Below are positions 61,920 to 64,000 of a DNA stretch of 64,000 nt, piece after piece. Source of the stretch: CBDCIS01 sp965217565 (GTDB lineage: Bacteria > Chloroflexota > Dehalococcoidia > Lucifugimonadales > CATOSD01); assembly GCA_965217565.1 (NCBI GenBank), contig CBDCIS010000010.1, forward strand, positions 1 through 64,000, in the 5' to 3' direction. Within the stretch, counting starts at the first letter, position 1, and every line of letters begins with the position of its first letter. The notes beneath the pieces are model-generated. The model had not been told where the DNA came from. It saw only the letters and a program-made list of their open reading frames with translations, and made no database searches. Both the position numbers and the translations under genes were made by a program.

Positions 61920-62981
61920 ATGGCGGATGGTCAGGTTTACTTGGAAGACCTGGAGGTGGGCATGGATCTGCCTAGCCAGGAGTACGGCCCCTGGAGCAAT
62001 GCCCATATCGCGCGCTGGTGCGCGGCGCAGGAGAACTGGGAGCGTTTTCACTACGACTACAAGTTTGCCACGAGTGTTTTCCAGCTAGACGACATCGTGG
62101 CAAACGGCAACTGGCGCAAGCACCCGATGGCGCGCATTTTCAAGGACTGGGCCGGGCACGGCGGCTGGCTGTGGAAGGTTCAGATGCAGTACAGGGCCAT
62201 GCACTATCCGTTCGACATGCTCATGGTATGGGGGCGCGTGCGCGAGATGCGTGAGGTGGACGGCATTGGCATCGTTGACCTGGATTGCGGCATGACCAAC
62301 CAGAAGGGGCAGGAGACCTCGCCGGGCACGGCGACAGTCGCGCTGCCACTGAGGAACGGGCCGGACGTGCCATTTCCCTTCCTGCCGCCAACGAGCCTGC
62401 AAACGCCCGAATACGACTACGAGCCCGGTCATAACATGGAGGGGGCGAAGTACGTCAACGATGAAGTTCGCAGCCAGGTCGGTCAAGAATCCGAGGGGAC
62501 GAGTTGGGACGCCGTATCCAAGCCCGAGCTTCGACGCTTCTCGCAAGCGATACCTGACCCCGACCGCCTGTACTGGGACGAGGATTACGCGAATGGGACG
62601 AGGTTCGGATCCATCGTGGCGATGCCGCTGTACCCTGTTGACGGCTTCAAGCATCCGCCGACTGAGCCGGACCAGCTCACGCGCAGAATCAGGGAGAACC
62701 CCAACTACTGGGGCGGACCGCCAGGCGTGATGAGCGGCGAGCGCGACCACAAACTCTTCGGACTGCCCAGCCAGGGCGGGCTGAACGGCGGCCAGTCCTA
62801 CGAGGTGCTGGGTCTGGCCCGGCTGGGGGAGAAGCTGAGCCGAAAGTCACGTCTTCTGGACATCTACGAACGCCAGGGGTCGAAGAACCGGCTGGTGTTC
62901 ACCGTGTCCGGCACGACGTACTTCAACAGCACTGGAGAGATCATCCTGAAGGGCAAGGGCGTGGGGATAACGCGGGGGTAG
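61920..62981 (+). CDS. MaoC-like double hot-dog dehydratase
   Basis: 353 residues from the ATG at 61920 (TTGGAGGG upstream). Two hot-dog halves, as in FAS1-like/MaoC-type hydratases: LEVGMDLPSQEYGPWSNAHI, RWCAAQENWERFHYDYKFAT with HPMARIFKDWAGHG, and a C-terminal half with EDYANGTRFGSIVAMPLYPV and GGLNGGQSYEVLGLARLGEK. It would hydrate an enoyl-CoA or related thioester; the native substrate is not known. Abundant in SAR202-type Chloroflexota. Confidence 0.8.
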   Translation: MADGQVYLEDLEVGMDLPSQEYGPWSNAHIARWCAAQENWERFHYDYKFATSVFQLDDIVANGNWRKHPMARIFKDWAGHGGWLWKVQMQYRAMHYPFDMLMVWGRVREMREVDGIGIVDLDCGMTNQKGQETSPGTATVALPLRNGPDVPFPFLPPTSLQTPEYDYEPGHNMEGAKYVNDEVRSQVGQESEGTSWDAVSKPELRRFSQAIPDPDRLYWDEDYANGTRFGSIVAMPLYPVDGFKHPPTEPDQLTRRIRENPNYWGGPPGVMSGERDHKLFGLPSQGGLNGGQSYEVLGLARLGEKLSRKSRLLDIYERQGSKNRLVFTVSGTTYFNSTGEIILKGKGVGITRG

Positions 62982-62990
62982 CCCACACCG

Positions 62991-63018
62991 GTAGGGGCGA
63001 CCGGCTGGTCGCCCCTAC
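62991..63018. terminator. 12-bp perfect hairpin between convergent genes
   Basis: GTAGGGGCGACC, loop GGCT, GGTCGCCCCTAC. It lies between the dehydratase and metallophosphoesterase stops and overlaps the latter by four bases. It may act as a bidirectional terminator or be a dispersed repeat. Confidence 0.5.
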
Positions 63019-63581
63019 AAGTTAGATTGGACGCCCTTTAGTTTCACGAGTTCTACGGCGGCGACCGCACGCCTGATTTCCATTATGGCGACGGTTCCCA
63101 GTTCTCCCGGGCCGTGACGCAGGCCGGGTTTGGTTGGGCTGCCGGGGTTGACCATCAACACACCCTTGTAGTAGGCGACCATCTCCTCGTGCGTATCACC
63201 AAAGGCTATCACCTGTACCGGCTTGCCGAACTTGGATGTCATCACGTCGTCGAAGGGGCGGTCCGGGAACTCGAAGAAGCTCTCCAGGCGCACCCTTATG
63301 CCCGGCCAGGCGATGTCGTGGATGACGCCGATTGAGAGCCCCTCCGCCTCCACTACACGTGTGACGTCTGCCAAGCGCTCGCCCTCTTCGTATGGGTCCG
63401 GGTAGCCCCTGACGGCGCACACCGGCGCGACCGTTTCCAGCCTGTCGAGCACTCCCAGCGTGTCGAGGTCGCCGCAGTGGATGATGAGATCGACGCCGCG
63501 AAAGGCGTCCAGCACCTGTTGAGGCATGTCGCTTGCGTCCTGCTGCAGGCTGTGCGTGTCGGATACGATGCCTATTCGCAT
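63015..63581 (-). CDS. Metallophosphoesterase (YfcE/MJ0936 type)
   Basis: 188 residues. Metal-binding motifs: GIVSDTHSLQQ (Asp8, His10), IIHCGDLD, GDTHEEMV and VNPGSPTKPG. It is a phosphodiesterase-like enzyme of unknown substrate. GVIHDIAWPGIRV occupies the usual GHxH region in changed form. Convergent to the dehydratase gene. Confidence 0.88.
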   Translation of the reverse strand: MRIGIVSDTHSLQQDASDMPQQVLDAFRGVDLIIHCGDLDTLGVLDRLETVAPVCAVRGYPDPYEEGERLADVTRVVEAEGLSIGVIHDIAWPGIRVRLESFFEFPDRPFDDVMTSKFGKPVQVIAFGDTHEEMVAYYKGVLMVNPGSPTKPGLRHGPGELGTVAIMEIRRAVAAVELVKLKGVQSNL

Positions 63582-63645
63582 GAGGTGGCCTCCGTGCCTG
63601 GCGAAATGTCAGATACCTTCATGTGCCACGCCTATCCTGCGTGGT

Positions 63646-63684
63646 CACCCCCATCCTAACCTTCCCCCGTCAAAGGGGAAGGGA
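63646..63684. repeat. REP-like hairpin element
   Basis: CACCCCCATCCTAACCTTCC, then CCCGTCAAAGGGGAAGGGA. Similar to the unit at 42992. It overlaps the 3' end of the last gene and encodes its final residues (FPSPLTGEG). Confidence 0.6.
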
Positions 63685-64000
63685 ATTTGCGGCTGCCAAG
63701 TCCCAGGCTCCCGGCGACTGCGCCCCTGTGGGCGTCCGGCGCGCCCGACGAGTTTTGTCGGGCCAGGCTCTCGCGTTGCTGAGCCTCGAAGCCCTCCCCC
63801 GCAGGCGCTCTCGCGTCCTGGCTGTCTAGGAGCGCGTATACGCCCGCGACGTCCCGCACGATTCGAGACAGCCGCATGGCGGCGCGCTCCTCCAGCATGG
63901 CCGTCTGCGCCGGTTCGTAGGTGATGGTTACGCCTGCGGCGCGCATCCACTGGTCGCGTAGTTTGAACAGCCGCGTCATCCTGCTGTCGATGTAAGCCTC
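63656..64000 (-). CDS. Partial gene at the right edge, unknown protein
   Basis: The frame ends at 63656 and stays open to the window edge (EAYIDSRMTRLFKLRDQW, MRAAGVTITYEPAQTAML, EERAAMRLSRIVRDVAGVYA). The start lies beyond 64,000. Not recognised. The last residues come from the REP-like element, so its natural end may have been changed. Confidence 0.5.
   Translation of the reverse strand, partial: EAYIDSRMTRLFKLRDQWMRAAGVTITYEPAQTAMLEERAAMRLSRIVRDVAGVYALLDSQDARAPAGEGFEAQQRESLARQNSSGAPDAHRGAVAGSLGLGSRKFPSPLTGEG

Noticed and set aside
1..64000. tRNA or rRNA genes
   Set aside because: None recognised by eye on either strand; a covariance-model search would be decisive.

Overview
The window looks like a chromosome segment of a high-GC Chloroflexota bacterium, most plausibly a SAR202/Dehalococcoidia-type lineage. 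This is an inference from gene content and style: a MaoC-like double hot-dog dehydratase, a DUF362 ferredoxin-like protein, LarE, a TIGR03083-type protein, an SDR and an enoyl-CoA hydratase, the order DUF177-rpmF-fabD-nusB-acpP, and scattered REP-like hairpins. No rRNA, tRNA or CRISPR array was recognised.

Positions 1 to about 35,150 form an accessory island. It opens with a P4-type tyrosine integrase fragment and an AlpA-like regulator. It then holds a duplicated, unassigned family of small helix-turn-helix (HTH) and zinc-ribbon genes (about 3.1-4.4 kb and 8.2-9.3 kb, with a related piece at 5.1-5.4 kb), a HigBA toxin-antitoxin pair and an ISNCY-type element. A probable defence region follows on the minus strand (12.4-22.2 kb): a topoisomerase-type zinc-ribbon protein, a nuclease-RecQ helicase, a coiled-coil protein and a DUF262/DUF1524 protein, next to broken UvrD, SNF2 and AAA ATPase genes. 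Next come a ribbon-helix-helix/PIN toxin-antitoxin pair, a PD-(D/E)XK nuclease gene split by an IS5 element, a frameshifted large serine recombinase, and a repeat-rich lipoprotein with a metalloprotease domain split by an IS481 element. A second, inverted IS481 copy closes the island. At least seven IS elements are delimited by inverted repeats or homology: three IS5-type, two IS481, one ISNCY and one IS630. In three cases removing the IS restores an open frame.

Positions 35,150 to 64,000 look like ordinary chromosome: an MBL hydrolase, a DUF362 protein, an epimerase, larE, a small DUF2283 pair, an SDR, a glutamine-amidotransferase-like hydrolase, an enoyl-CoA hydratase, a four-gene ABC exporter operon, the lipid/ribosome cluster (DUF177, rpmF, fabD, nusB, acpP), a flavin reductase, a DinB protein, an NHL propeller, a DUF1800 protein, a secreted cupredoxin/membrane-protein cluster, a VOC protein, a TPP-riboswitch-controlled thiG-thiE-thiS operon, a TIGR03083 protein with a frameshift, a retropepsin-like pair, the hot-dog dehydratase, a metallophosphoesterase and a partial gene at the right edge.

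The most notable observations are: the candidate zinc-ribbon/nuclease-RecQ/coiled-coil/DUF262 defence operon; a 113-bp miniature element with CTAG target duplications that adds exactly 39 in-frame codons to a VOC-family gene; the HTH/zinc-ribbon repeat family with a shared TAGGCCCATCGG box and variable arrays of TTTATACC; and several neighbouring island genes whose conserved frame continues through TAA or TAG.
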